Origin: Alexandriicola marinus | Lineage (GTDB): Bacteria > Pseudomonadota > Alphaproteobacteria > Rhodobacterales > Rhodobacteraceae | Direction of reading: 5' to 3' | Assembly: GCF_004000435.1 (NCBI RefSeq) | Contig: NZ_RBVZ01000002.1 | Location: 1,046,501 to 1,110,500, forward strand | DNA length: 64,000 nucleotides | Shown: positions 54,377 to 62,490 of the stretch, piece by piece | How the letters are laid out: every line of letters starts with the position of its first letter | Position numbering within the stretch: the first letter of the stretch is position 1 | Notes under the pieces: model-generated | The model's input: only the letters and a program-made list of their open reading frames with translations | The model's database searches: none | What the model was told of the DNA's origin: nothing | Made by a program: the position numbers and the translations under genes

Positions 54377-55298
54377 CGCTTCGCTCCTTCAGAACTTTGA
54401 CATGCGCCGCAGCGCTTTCTCCCAGTGCCGCAAGATCATAGCCGCCTTCAAGACAGGACACCACGCGTCCCTCGCACAAGGTGTCCGCCAGATCGCAGAT
54501 GCGCGCGGTAATCCAGATGAAATCCTCGACGACAAGTTGCAGCCCGGCCAGAGGATCGTCCCGGTGGGCATCGAACCCGGCAGAGATCATGATCAACTCG
54601 GGACGGAACGCCTCGACGCGCGGCAGGATCGTGCCCTCCCATGCCTGTCTGAAGGCTTTCGATCCCGACCCGTCGGGCAGGGCCACATTGAGGATCGTAT
54701 CGTGCGGGCCTGTCTCGGACGGATCGCCGGTTCCGGGGTAAAGCGGCATCTGGTGTGATGAACAGAACAGGATCCGCGCATCATCCTCGACAAGGTCCTG
54801 CGTGCCATTGCCGTGGTGCACGTCGAAATCGAGGATCGCGACACGTTTCAGCCCATGGTGATCCAGCGCATGTTTCGCCGCGATGGCGACATTTCCGAAC
54901 AGGCAGAACCCCATCGGGGTCTCGCGTTCCGCGTGATGACCCGGCGGCCGTGTCGCGCAAAAGGCATTCCCGGCCTCGCCCTGAAGGACGAGGTCGACCG
55001 CGCGCACGGCCGCACCCGCGGCACGATACCCGGCGGCCAGACTGCCGACCGACATATGCGTATCCGCATCCAGAGACCGGAACCCGGTTTCAGGGGCCGC
55101 TTCGCGAATTGCGGTCACGTGGGATTTCGGGTGCACCCGAAGAAGATCGTCCTCGGCCGCCATCGGGGCCGAGACCCGCATCAGGTCAAGATCCTGCAAA
55201 GCACCAAGAACGGCATCCATCCGGGCAACCTGTTCGGGGTGCCCCGGGGGGGTGACATGTCCATGACAATCGGGGTGGGAAATCAGCGCGGTTTTCAT
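54369..55298 (-). CDS. Histone deacetylase family protein (acetylpolyamine/acetoin-type)
   Basis: The 309-residue zinc hydrolase of the arginase-deacetylase fold has FCATRPPGHHAERETPMGFC and the catalytic DFDVHHGNGTQDL with the metal ligands. Bacterial members deacetylate acetylpolyamines or small molecules; the substrate cannot be read here. Start at 55298 (MKTALISHPD) fits the family; an ATG at 55334 would add 12 residues. It leads the unit with xseB, ispA and dxs. Confidence 0.9.
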   Translation of the reverse strand: MKTALISHPDCHGHVTPPGHPEQVARMDAVLGALQDLDLMRVSAPMAAEDDLLRVHPKSHVTAIREAAPETGFRSLDADTHMSVGSLAAGYRAAGAAVRAVDLVLQGEAGNAFCATRPPGHHAERETPMGFCLFGNVAIAAKHALDHHGLKRVAILDFDVHHGNGTQDLVEDDARILFCSSHQMPLYPGTGDPSETGPHDTILNVALPDGSGSKAFRQAWEGTILPRVEAFRPELIMISAGFDAHRDDPLAGLQLVVEDFIWITARICDLADTLCEGRVVSCLEGGYDLAALGESAAAHVKVLKERSDG

Positions 55299-55362
55299 GA
55301 TCCGGACGAAACCCCGAAACCGGCCGCGCTGCAAGCCCGGGCGTGCGGGAAGTTGCCGGCGA

Positions 55363-56058
55363 TCAGTCGGGCGCGAGAAGATATCCCTCGCCGCGGACCG
55401 TCTGGATATAGCGTGGCTGCTTCGGGTCTTCCTCGATCTTGCGTCTCAGGCGCGTGATCTGAACGTCGACCGCGCGTTCCTGGGCGCGCCCGTCGCCGCG
55501 GCCCAGTTTCTCCACCAGTTGGGATCGGGAGATCGGCTCTCCGGGGGAGCTGGAAAAGATGCGCATCAGCTGGCTTTCGGTCGCCGTCAGCCGGACAGGT
55601 GTATCGCCGCTCCACATTTCGCCGCGTTCGATGTCATAGCGGAACGCCCCGAGGTTCAGGACCTTTGGCGCAACCGGCACTGTTTCTGCCGCGGGCACCC
55701 GTCGCAGGATCGCGTTGATCCGCAGAAGGAGTTCTTTCGGCTCGAACGGTTTGGCGAGATAGTCGTCGGCCCCCGCCTCGAGCCCGGAAATCCGGTCGCC
55801 CGTCTCGGCCTTGGCCGTCAGCAGCAGGATCGGGGTCGAGGTGGTCGTTCGCAGATCGCGGCACAGCGAGATCCCGTCCTCGCCCGGCATCATCACGTCA
55901 AGGACGATCAGGTCGAATTCAAGGCCGGTCAGGATGCGTCTGGCATGGGCCGCGTCGCGCGCGGCGCTCACCAGAAATCCATTCCGTATCAGGAATTTCT
56001 GAAGCAGGACGCGAATGCGCTCATCATCATCGACAATCAGAAGGTGGGCGTCATCCAT
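55363..56058 (-). CDS. petR: OmpR-family response regulator PetR
   Basis: The 231-residue regulator has a receiver domain (acidic pair D10/D11, phosphate acceptor D54 in LIVLDVMMPGEDG) and a C-terminal winged helix (ERAVDVQITRLRRKIEEDPK, then TVRGEGYLLAPD). It follows the MarR-family gene petP by 13 bases, the same order as petP-petR of Rhodobacter capsulatus. No sensor kinase gene is adjacent. Confidence 0.9.
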   Translation of the reverse strand: MDDAHLLIVDDDERIRVLLQKFLIRNGFLVSAARDAAHARRILTGLEFDLIVLDVMMPGEDGISLCRDLRTTTSTPILLLTAKAETGDRISGLEAGADDYLAKPFEPKELLLRINAILRRVPAAETVPVAPKVLNLGAFRYDIERGEMWSGDTPVRLTATESQLMRIFSSSPGEPISRSQLVEKLGRGDGRAQERAVDVQITRLRRKIEEDPKQPRYIQTVRGEGYLLAPD

Positions 56059-56071
56059 GTCGTCAGGCCTT

Positions 56072-56581
56072 TCAGTCGCGGAGCCGCTCGCTCAATGCGT
56101 CATAGCGGCGGCGCATCTCCGGATCCATCATGGCCTCCAACACTTGACGAAACCCTGCGACCGCTTCTGGTCCCGCCAAACGATAGGCGGCGCGCATCCT
56201 GTCGCGCTGGGCGTCGGATAGTTCCTTTTCAAGTGCCTTGCCGTCCTCGGTCAGGAAAAGATGCCGTTCTCTCTTGTCGGACTTGCCGACCTCGCTCGAG
56301 ACCAAACCGTCTTCGATCAGGGTCCGCAATACACGATTGAGGGATTGTTTCGTGACGCCGAGAATGGACAACAGGTTGTTGACCGTGGTGCCCGGGCTTC
56401 GGTTGATGAAATGAACCGCACGGTGGTGTGCCCGACCATAGCCTTTCTCAGCAAGGATCCTGTCCGGATCGGCAGTGAAGCCCTGATAGGCGAAGAACAT
56501 CGCCTCGATCCCTTTGCGCAGCTGCTCGTCCGTCAGAAAGAGGAGGGATTGCCCACCTGTCGGCGAAAGGGTCTGTTCCAT
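56072..56581 (-). CDS. petP: MarR family regulator PetP
   Basis: The 169-residue winged-helix protein has the MarR core (TTVNNLLSILGVTKQSLNRV; the wing with KSDKRERHLFLTEDG). It sits upstream of petR on the same strand. ATG at 56581 is preceded by an excellent AAGGAGG site; an upstream in-frame ATG at 56638 is not needed. In Rhodobacter capsulatus PetP and PetR are required for growth and act on cytochrome and membrane genes. The promoter carries an inverted repeat that could be its own operator. Confidence 0.9.
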   Translation of the reverse strand: MEQTLSPTGGQSLLFLTDEQLRKGIEAMFFAYQGFTADPDRILAEKGYGRAHHRAVHFINRSPGTTVNNLLSILGVTKQSLNRVLRTLIEDGLVSSEVGKSDKRERHLFLTEDGKALEKELSDAQRDRMRAAYRLAGPEAVAGFRQVLEAMMDPEMRRRYDALSERLRD

Positions 56582-56602
56582 GCGAAGATCCTCCTTTGGG
56601 TG

Positions 56603-56639
56603 AATATACGTCAGTGTTGTTGACATTCCAAGGATCAAC
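56603..56639 (-). promoter_or_regulatory. Putative petP promoter with an inverted repeat
   Basis: On the minus strand, TTGGAA (56631-56626) and TATATT (56608-56603) are separated by exactly 17 bases. An inverted repeat GTTGA-N11-TCAAC (56639-56619) covers the -35, placed as expected for a MarR-family repressor site. It lies about 22 bases before the petP start. Confidence 0.5.
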
Positions 56640-56718
56640 TGGTAGCGAATCGCAGATTTCGCGCAACATTATGTCCACTTCGGACCTATGGGCGAAATAT
56701 TTGCAAAGGGAGGAGCCC

Positions 56719-57588
56719 ATGGCTGGGAGCTACGCAGATCGGGACGGCAAGATTTGGTTCAACGGTCAGATGGTGGATTGGCGCGATGCCAACGTCCATA
56801 TCCTGACGCATGCCATGCATTATGCCTCCTCCGTATTCGAGGGGGAGCGGGCCTATAACGGCAAGATATTCCTCAGCCGTGCTCATTCCGAACGACTTCA
56901 TTTCTCGGCCGGTGAGCTGGATTTCCAGATCCCCTATACCGTCGACGAAATCGAGGCCGCAAAACAGCAGGTGCTCGCGGTCAATGGCCTGACCGACGCC
57001 TATGTCCGGGCCGTGGCGTGGCGCGGTGCCGGCGAAGACATGGGTGTCGCCTCCGCACGCAACCCGGTTCATCTGGCGATCGCCGCCTGGGAATGGGGCG
57101 CCTATTACGGTGATGCCAAGTTCAAGGGTGCCAAGCTTGACATCTCGAAGTGGAAACGCCCCAGCCCCGAGACGATCCCGGTTCATGCCAAGGCTGCCGG
57201 CCTCTACATGATCTGCACCACCTCGAAACATGCCGCCGAAGCCAAGGGCTGCGCCGATGCGCTTTTCATGGATTATCGTGGTCTCGTGGCCGAGGCGACA
57301 GGCGCCAACATCTTCTTCGTCAAGGATGGCGAGGTTCACACGCCCAAGCCTGACTGCTTCCTCAATGGCCTGACACGGCAGACCGTGATCGGCATGCTGA
57401 AAGAGCGTCAGATCCCGGTCCACGAACGCCACATCGAACCGGCCGAGATGGAAGGTTTCGAACAGTGCTGGCTGACCGGCACCGCGGCCGAGGTCACTCC
57501 GGTGGGCCAGATCGGCGACTACAATTTCGAAGTGGGCGCCCTGACCCGCGACATGGCGGAAAGCTACGAAAAGCTCGTTCGCGCCTGA
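56719..57588 (+). CDS. ilvE: Branched-chain amino acid aminotransferase
   Basis: The 289-residue fold-type IV PLP enzyme has the substrate and PLP motifs HAMHYASSVFEGERAYNG and EATGANIFFVKDGEVHTP. The PLP lysine is in VHAKAAGLYM. It makes or breaks down leucine, isoleucine and valine. ATG at 56719 has GGGAGGAG upstream. It is divergent from petP and followed after one base by the ATP-grasp gene. Confidence 0.94.
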   Translation: MAGSYADRDGKIWFNGQMVDWRDANVHILTHAMHYASSVFEGERAYNGKIFLSRAHSERLHFSAGELDFQIPYTVDEIEAAKQQVLAVNGLTDAYVRAVAWRGAGEDMGVASARNPVHLAIAAWEWGAYYGDAKFKGAKLDISKWKRPSPETIPVHAKAAGLYMICTTSKHAAEAKGCADALFMDYRGLVAEATGANIFFVKDGEVHTPKPDCFLNGLTRQTVIGMLKERQIPVHERHIEPAEMEGFEQCWLTGTAAEVTPVGQIGDYNFEVGALTRDMAESYEKLVRA

Positions 57589-57589
57589 C

Positions 57590-58564
57590 ATGACCCGCGC
57601 GGCAGCAGGATCGGATATCGAATCCCTGCTGTCGCTTGGGCGTTCGGCGTTTCGCAAGGGCGACGACGACGCCTCGCGTGAGGCCTTTCGTGCCGCTGTC
57701 CTAGCGGACCCCGCCGTTCTGCATCGTCCTTGGGGGCTGATCCCGGAACTCGAAGCCCGCGGGCAAGCGCGCATTCGGGATCGGTTCGTTGAGCGCCTCG
57801 ATCGTTGGCACAAGGGTGATCCGCCGCCCGCTGTCGCCGAACTCGTGAAGCTGGTCAACAAACGGCATCTTCGCGACTGGGCGGCCAAATCCGGCTTCGC
57901 TGTCCCGCGCAAGATCGCCGTCGCGGACCGCCCGGACCAGCTCGATTGGTCGTCTCTGCCGGCCAATGTTGTCGTGAAGCCGGATAACGCCGCATCGAAT
58001 GCCGGGGTCGTCGTCGCTGTGGACGGTATCGACCGTTTGACGGGACAGCCGATCACAGGATCACTCGCCGATCATGTTGCGCGTCGCTGGCAGGAGGACA
58101 AGGTCGGTTCCGCCCGGATCATCGCCGAAGAGGCCGTGGAGGACATCGCGGGTCGGGGCACGGGCAACGGGCTCTGGATTCCGCGCGATTTCAAGGTCTT
58201 TGCAGTCGGTGGTATCGCTGGCGCGATCCGCGTGCTCGACCGCAACGCACCGAAAGGCAAGCGGTCCCGGATCACATTTGACCGGTCTGGCCAGCTGATA
58301 GACGATCCGATGCCGGACTGGCCTGAGGCGACGGACAAGACGATGCCGGACGGATTCGATACCGTCGTGGCCGAAGCGGAGAGGCTATCCCGCGTTTTCC
58401 CCTGGCTGCTGAGATTCGATTTCTACCTGACACCAGACGGTCCCCTCCTTGGGGAGATCACGACATTTCCCAATGCCGGGCTGAGTTTTCGCGGCCCGAT
58501 GCGGCGTCTGCTGCTCCAGATGTGGCATCTGGAGCCGGACCCACCGCAACGTCCGGCTGCGTGA
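57590..58564 (+). CDS. ATP-grasp protein with N-terminal TPR-like segment
   Basis: The 324-residue protein has a short helical repeat-like N-terminus (LLSLGRSAFRKGDDDASREA, about residues 13-32) and then an ATP-grasp-like domain. That domain shows a lysine in NVVVKPDNAASNAGVVV and a metal-site end in LRFDFYLTPDGPLLGEITTF. It resembles TupA-type ATP-grasp proteins. The function is unknown. Start lies one base after the ilvE stop, so the genes are very likely translated together. The link to amino acid metabolism is inference. Confidence 0.75.
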   Translation: MTRAAAGSDIESLLSLGRSAFRKGDDDASREAFRAAVLADPAVLHRPWGLIPELEARGQARIRDRFVERLDRWHKGDPPPAVAELVKLVNKRHLRDWAAKSGFAVPRKIAVADRPDQLDWSSLPANVVVKPDNAASNAGVVVAVDGIDRLTGQPITGSLADHVARRWQEDKVGSARIIAEEAVEDIAGRGTGNGLWIPRDFKVFAVGGIAGAIRVLDRNAPKGKRSRITFDRSGQLIDDPMPDWPEATDKTMPDGFDTVVAEAERLSRVFPWLLRFDFYLTPDGPLLGEITTFPNAGLSFRGPMRRLLLQMWHLEPDPPQRPAA

Positions 58565-58638
58565 CATCTGTCGTCGATCCGTCACGTCGATGGACGTGTT
58601 GCCAGCCTCTCCACCCGCTCGCCATCGTGCCGCGGTTG

Positions 58639-59616
58639 TCAGGCTGAGCCGTGCGCAGTGACCATGTTGCACAGCATTTCGAACATGATCGACACGCCGA
58701 GATAGGCGGTTCCGCCGGACGGATCGAACGGGGGCGAGACTTCGACAAGATCGGCGCCTGCAATGTTGACCCCGGCCAATTCGCGTGCGCAGAGCATGGC
58801 CTGGAACGAATTCGGCCCGCCCACCTCCGGTGTGCCGGTGCCGGGCGCAAACGCCGGATCGACGAAATCGATGTCGTAGGAGACATAGGTCGGCGCATTG
58901 CCCACCAATTCGCGGGCCTGTGCCATAACGTCGTTCACGCCGCGCGCGTGGAACTCCTCGATCGGGATGATCGTGATCCCGACAGCGGCGGCGAAATCGC
59001 GATCCTCGAAATCGTAGGCCGTGCCTCGGATGCCGATCTGTATAACCCGGGTCGGATCGAGAAGGCCCTCTTCCACGGCGCGGCGGAACGGGGTGCCATG
59101 GGTCAGAAGCGTGCCGTTGAAATAGCTGTGGAACAGGTCCGTGTGGCTGTCGAAATGGATCATGCCAAGGGGGCCGTCCGAGGCCAGTGCCCGCAGGATC
59201 GGCAAGGAACACAGGTGATCGCCCCCCGCCGTGAGCGGGCGGACCCCGGCGGCCTTCACCCGCGCATAGAACTCCGTCATCCGGGCCATGCTGTCGGCCA
59301 CGTCCGCGGGGTTCGGGCCCACATCGCCCAGATCAGCGCAATTGGCGACCTCGAAGGGGCGGACGCGTGTCACGCTGTTCTCGGCCCGGATCATCGTCGA
59401 CATGTCGCGCAATTGCCGGGGCGCGTGGCGCGGGCCGGGCCGGTTGGTGGTTCCCCCGTCCCAAGGTGCACCGATCAGCCCGATATCCACCTCGGCCAGA
59501 CGCGGATCCTCAAGGGTCACATGCGGCAGCCGCATGAAGGTGGGAACACCGGCGAAGCGCGGCAGATCGAAGCCCGAGACAGGTTGGAAGAAAGGGTCAG
59601 ACAAGGCGGTCTCCAT
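58639..59616 (-). CDS. Ureohydrolase (agmatinase/guanidinobutyrase-like)
   Basis: The 325-residue binuclear metal hydrolase of the arginase fold has GGDHLCSLP, HFDSHTDLF and YDIDFVDPAFAPGTGTPEVG in order, covering the Mn-ligand aspartates and histidines. The second motif has serine where agmatinase has alanine (DSH versus DAH). Substrates in the family include agmatine and guanidino acids; I cannot decide which. Start at 59616 (METALSDPFF) preferred over 59652. It is divergent from the AllA-like gene, 288 bases away. Confidence 0.85.
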   Translation of the reverse strand: METALSDPFFQPVSGFDLPRFAGVPTFMRLPHVTLEDPRLAEVDIGLIGAPWDGGTTNRPGPRHAPRQLRDMSTMIRAENSVTRVRPFEVANCADLGDVGPNPADVADSMARMTEFYARVKAAGVRPLTAGGDHLCSLPILRALASDGPLGMIHFDSHTDLFHSYFNGTLLTHGTPFRRAVEEGLLDPTRVIQIGIRGTAYDFEDRDFAAAVGITIIPIEEFHARGVNDVMAQARELVGNAPTYVSYDIDFVDPAFAPGTGTPEVGGPNSFQAMLCARELAGVNIAGADLVEVSPPFDPSGGTAYLGVSIMFEMLCNMVTAHGSA

Positions 59617-59904
59617 CTTTGAATTCCCGCCCGTCCGGATGACGCCCATCATGATGGGGCGAGGAATACCGATTTATCGCGGCATTCCCAGACTGCTCCA
59701 AGGTCCGACAGGGCCTGATCCTGAAATCCGGGGCCATTGGTCCATGTTCTGCCTGTTGCCCGGGCAGTTCGGGGGCGCGCTGGCCACGCGCGATGCAGCA
59801 TCGCGCCGCGACGGGGCCAACTGGCAATTGCGCCGCGCCCCGCTCTGGGTCAGTCTGACGGCGCGTGGCCCACGACCGCGCATCCTGACGCGGAGCCCAT
59901 GCCC

Positions 59905-60573
59905 ATGAACGCCCCCGAATACATCTTTGATGCGGCAACGAAGCCCTCGCTGCCTTGGCAAGACGTGCCGCTGATCCGCGCGACCGAGGACAGTGTGAAG
60001 GGTTATGGCTGCCTTGTGGACGATCCCGCAGGGTTCGAGATCGAAATCACCCGCTGGCCACAACAGGGCTGGCGCCCGATCGACGACGGAACAGGCGACG
60101 AGGCCGGCCACGTCGAAGGCATCTTCCGGGGCGAATGGCAGGGAGATGTGCTGTTTGGGAAGAACGAAGCCGTGGGCGGGCATTATGTGCTTGGCTGGTC
60201 GACCGATCCGCAGAACGCCAGCTCGATCCGGCAGACGGCGCCCCGCGATCAGGTTCTGTTGTGGCACATGAACTATCATCCCGATGGCGGGCAGATGTTC
60301 TATCCGCTCGACAACGAACCTTTCATCGTTCCGGTCGCGCTGCCGGGCGATAATCTGAGCCCGGACAAGGTGATTGCGTTCTGGTGCGACGGAACGCGCG
60401 GTCTCTATATCCATGCGGGCATATGGCACGAGGGGATCTTTCCGGTGGGCGATACGGGCCGGTTCCTCGACCGGCAGGGTGCGGTCCATGCCCGGGTCAG
60501 CGCCGATATCGGCCGGGAATTCGGCGTCTACCTGTCCTGCCCTCTCGATCCGGCAGCGATCCGGGACCTGTGA
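59905..60573 (+). CDS. Ureidoglycolate lyase-like protein (AllA fold)
   Basis: The 222-residue cupin-type protein has AllA outline features (QQGWRPIDDGTGDEAGHVEG; GLYIHAGIWHEGIFPVG with the metal-type HxH-like spacing). AllA releases urea from ureidoglycolate. Alternatively it may be an uncharacterised cupin relative. The start at 59905 has GGAG about 9 bases upstream; an ATG 6 bases earlier is possible. The ureidoglycolate role would suit a ureohydrolase neighbour, but no other allantoin genes are present. Confidence 0.65.
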   Translation: MNAPEYIFDAATKPSLPWQDVPLIRATEDSVKGYGCLVDDPAGFEIEITRWPQQGWRPIDDGTGDEAGHVEGIFRGEWQGDVLFGKNEAVGGHYVLGWSTDPQNASSIRQTAPRDQVLLWHMNYHPDGGQMFYPLDNEPFIVPVALPGDNLSPDKVIAFWCDGTRGLYIHAGIWHEGIFPVGDTGRFLDRQGAVHARVSADIGREFGVYLSCPLDPAAIRDL

Positions 60574-60576
60574 TCG

Positions 60577-60972
60577 GTGACCGGCCCGTCCGGCTATCCA
60601 TCGGTCATCCGGCGCTACTGGTATTCGATCGACTGGGATGTGAAGGAGCTTTGGGCTCTTGATCTGCCCGTGGCGGCGGTCGGGATCGAACCGCTGCTCT
60701 GGCATCTGGATGTGCCGGTCTGGCCTGACCCCGACGGGCGCCCCTATCGCGTGACCCCGCGCGCGGTGATGGCCGATCCTGCCGGCCATGAGGTGGAATA
60801 CCGGCGGATCATGGCCGCCGATACCGGTTTCCCGATCGAGGTGATCGACCGGGACGGTCGGCCCATGATCCTTGACGGGATCCATCGGTTGACCCGGCTT
60901 TGGGCCGATGGCGCCAAGACGATCAGGATCCGCCATGTGCCCCCTGCCGCTGTGCGCTGGCCTGATCTTTAA
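60577..60972 (+). CDS. ParB-like (DGxHR) small protein
   Basis: The 131-residue protein starts with a GTG 3 bases after the AllA-like stop. It contains EVIDRDGRPMILDGIHRLTR, the motif order of ParB/sulfiredoxin-type domains. It is too short for a chromosome-partition ParB and lacks a clear helix-turn-helix. Function unknown. Its stop TAA overlaps that of the convergent halogenase (TTAA at 60969-60972 read as stop on both strands). Confidence 0.6.
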   Translation: MTGPSGYPSVIRRYWYSIDWDVKELWALDLPVAAVGIEPLLWHLDVPVWPDPDGRPYRVTPRAVMADPAGHEVEYRRIMAADTGFPIEVIDRDGRPMILDGIHRLTRLWADGAKTIRIRHVPPAAVRWPDL

Positions 60973-62489
60973 AGCGCGTCGAGAAAGGCCCGGTGACCTA
61001 TCGCCTGAGCGGCGGCCCTTCGATATTCGCTCCGCAGGTTTTCGGTGACCTTGCGGGCATGGGCCCGAAGTCGCGGATCGCCGGACATTTCCTGTTTCGC
61101 GGCTTCGCGGCGTGTCAGGCCAAGTCCGTCGAGCACGGGCACATAAAGCTGCTCTTCCACATGGGGCAGGCCTGCGGGAAACGGTGCGAAATCCCCGCGT
61201 GACGGCGTCTTGCCTCGCCATTTGTCCAAAAGATCCCTGACCTCGTCCGAGATGCAGGTTTCGGCCACGTGTCGCCAGAACGGCGTGTCGCGCCGTTCGC
61301 TGACGTAATGCATGTTGATGAAGGTGCAGAAATCGTCGCCCTGACGCGCCACATCGGCGTTGTAGGCCTCGGGTTCGAACTGCCCCGAAGCCACCTCCGG
61401 CAGGTGCCGCTGCGCAAACAGCATCATCTGAACGATCGTGCCATGGATCGATGTGGCCTCCAGCGGTTCGAAGAAACTCTGCGCCAGCCCGGCCGCCACG
61501 CAATTGCCGATCCATGCCCTGTCGAGCCGGCCGGCGTTGATCGGAATGTCGTTGCGCGGCTCGATCGGGTGGCCAAGCCGGGCCTCGATCTCGGCGCGGG
61601 CTTCGTCGGGCGTGAGGAACGCGTCCGAATAGACATATCCGCAGCCGATGCGCTCCGTCGTGGGGATCTGCCACATCCAGCCCGCATCCTGCGCCCAGGC
61701 GAGGGTATAGGGCGCGATCTCGGCTCCGTCCTGATGATCGATCCAGAACGGCATCGCCCGGTTGACCGGCAACCTGTCGCCGTATCCGACCCAGCTTGCG
61801 CCCATTTCGGTCTCTATCAAGGCGCGCCGAAACCCGGTGCAATCCACGAAGAAATCGGCCTCGTGTCGCGCGCCGTCCTCAAGGATCAGCGCCCTGATAT
61901 GCCCGGTCTCGGGGTTGCGCTCGGCCCCCTCGACGAGGGCGTCGATATGTTCGATCCCCCCGGCTTTTGATCTGAGCCACTGACCCACCTTCGCCTGATC
62001 AAAGTGGAAGGCGTGGTGGAACGGGCCCAAGGGGATCAGCGTCCCGTCGGTCTTTCGGGCATAGGGCGATCTGTTCCGACGCATGAGTTGCGCGAACAGG
62101 TGCGGCTCCGTCACAGACTTGCCCGAGGCAATGCAGTAACGGTCGAGCCAGTTGCCCGCCGGTCCGCCAGCGACCCGATGCGGATCGTCGATCGGCCCGT
62201 CGTAATGGTGGCCCTTGTGGCGCCAGTCCTTGTGCCGGATCCCGAACTTGATCGTGGCGCCCGTCGCCCGCAGGAATTCCATCTCATCCAACGCGAGGAC
62301 CCGCAGCATCTCGCGGAAGACGGCTGTCGTCCCTTCACCCACGCCGATGGTTGGCACCTTGGTCGATTCGATGACAGACAGGTCAAGGGTCAGGCCGGCC
62401 CGTTTGCCACCCTCCCGCAGGATCAGCGCACTGAGCCAGCCAGCCGTGCCACCACCCACCACGGTGATCCGGAACGGACGGTCGGGCAT
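60969..62489 (-). CDS. Flavin-dependent tryptophan halogenase
   Basis: The 506-residue protein has all diagnostic parts: FAD site VVGGGTAGW (10-18), the region of the catalytic lysine with K81 in TGATIKFGIRHKDW, the halogenase motif WMWQIP (271-276) and FFEPLEATSIHG (339-350). It should chlorinate or brominate an electron-rich aromatic with reduced flavin; whether the substrate is free tryptophan is not known. Start at 62489 lies just after the SDR stop; an ATG at 62528 would overlap the SDR by 38 bases. It forms a unit with that SDR. Confidence 0.93.
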   Translation of the reverse strand: MPDRPFRITVVGGGTAGWLSALILREGGKRAGLTLDLSVIESTKVPTIGVGEGTTAVFREMLRVLALDEMEFLRATGATIKFGIRHKDWRHKGHHYDGPIDDPHRVAGGPAGNWLDRYCIASGKSVTEPHLFAQLMRRNRSPYARKTDGTLIPLGPFHHAFHFDQAKVGQWLRSKAGGIEHIDALVEGAERNPETGHIRALILEDGARHEADFFVDCTGFRRALIETEMGASWVGYGDRLPVNRAMPFWIDHQDGAEIAPYTLAWAQDAGWMWQIPTTERIGCGYVYSDAFLTPDEARAEIEARLGHPIEPRNDIPINAGRLDRAWIGNCVAAGLAQSFFEPLEATSIHGTIVQMMLFAQRHLPEVASGQFEPEAYNADVARQGDDFCTFINMHYVSERRDTPFWRHVAETCISDEVRDLLDKWRGKTPSRGDFAPFPAGLPHVEEQLYVPVLDGLGLTRREAAKQEMSGDPRLRAHARKVTENLRSEYRRAAAQAIGHRAFLDAL

Positions 62490-62490
62490 G

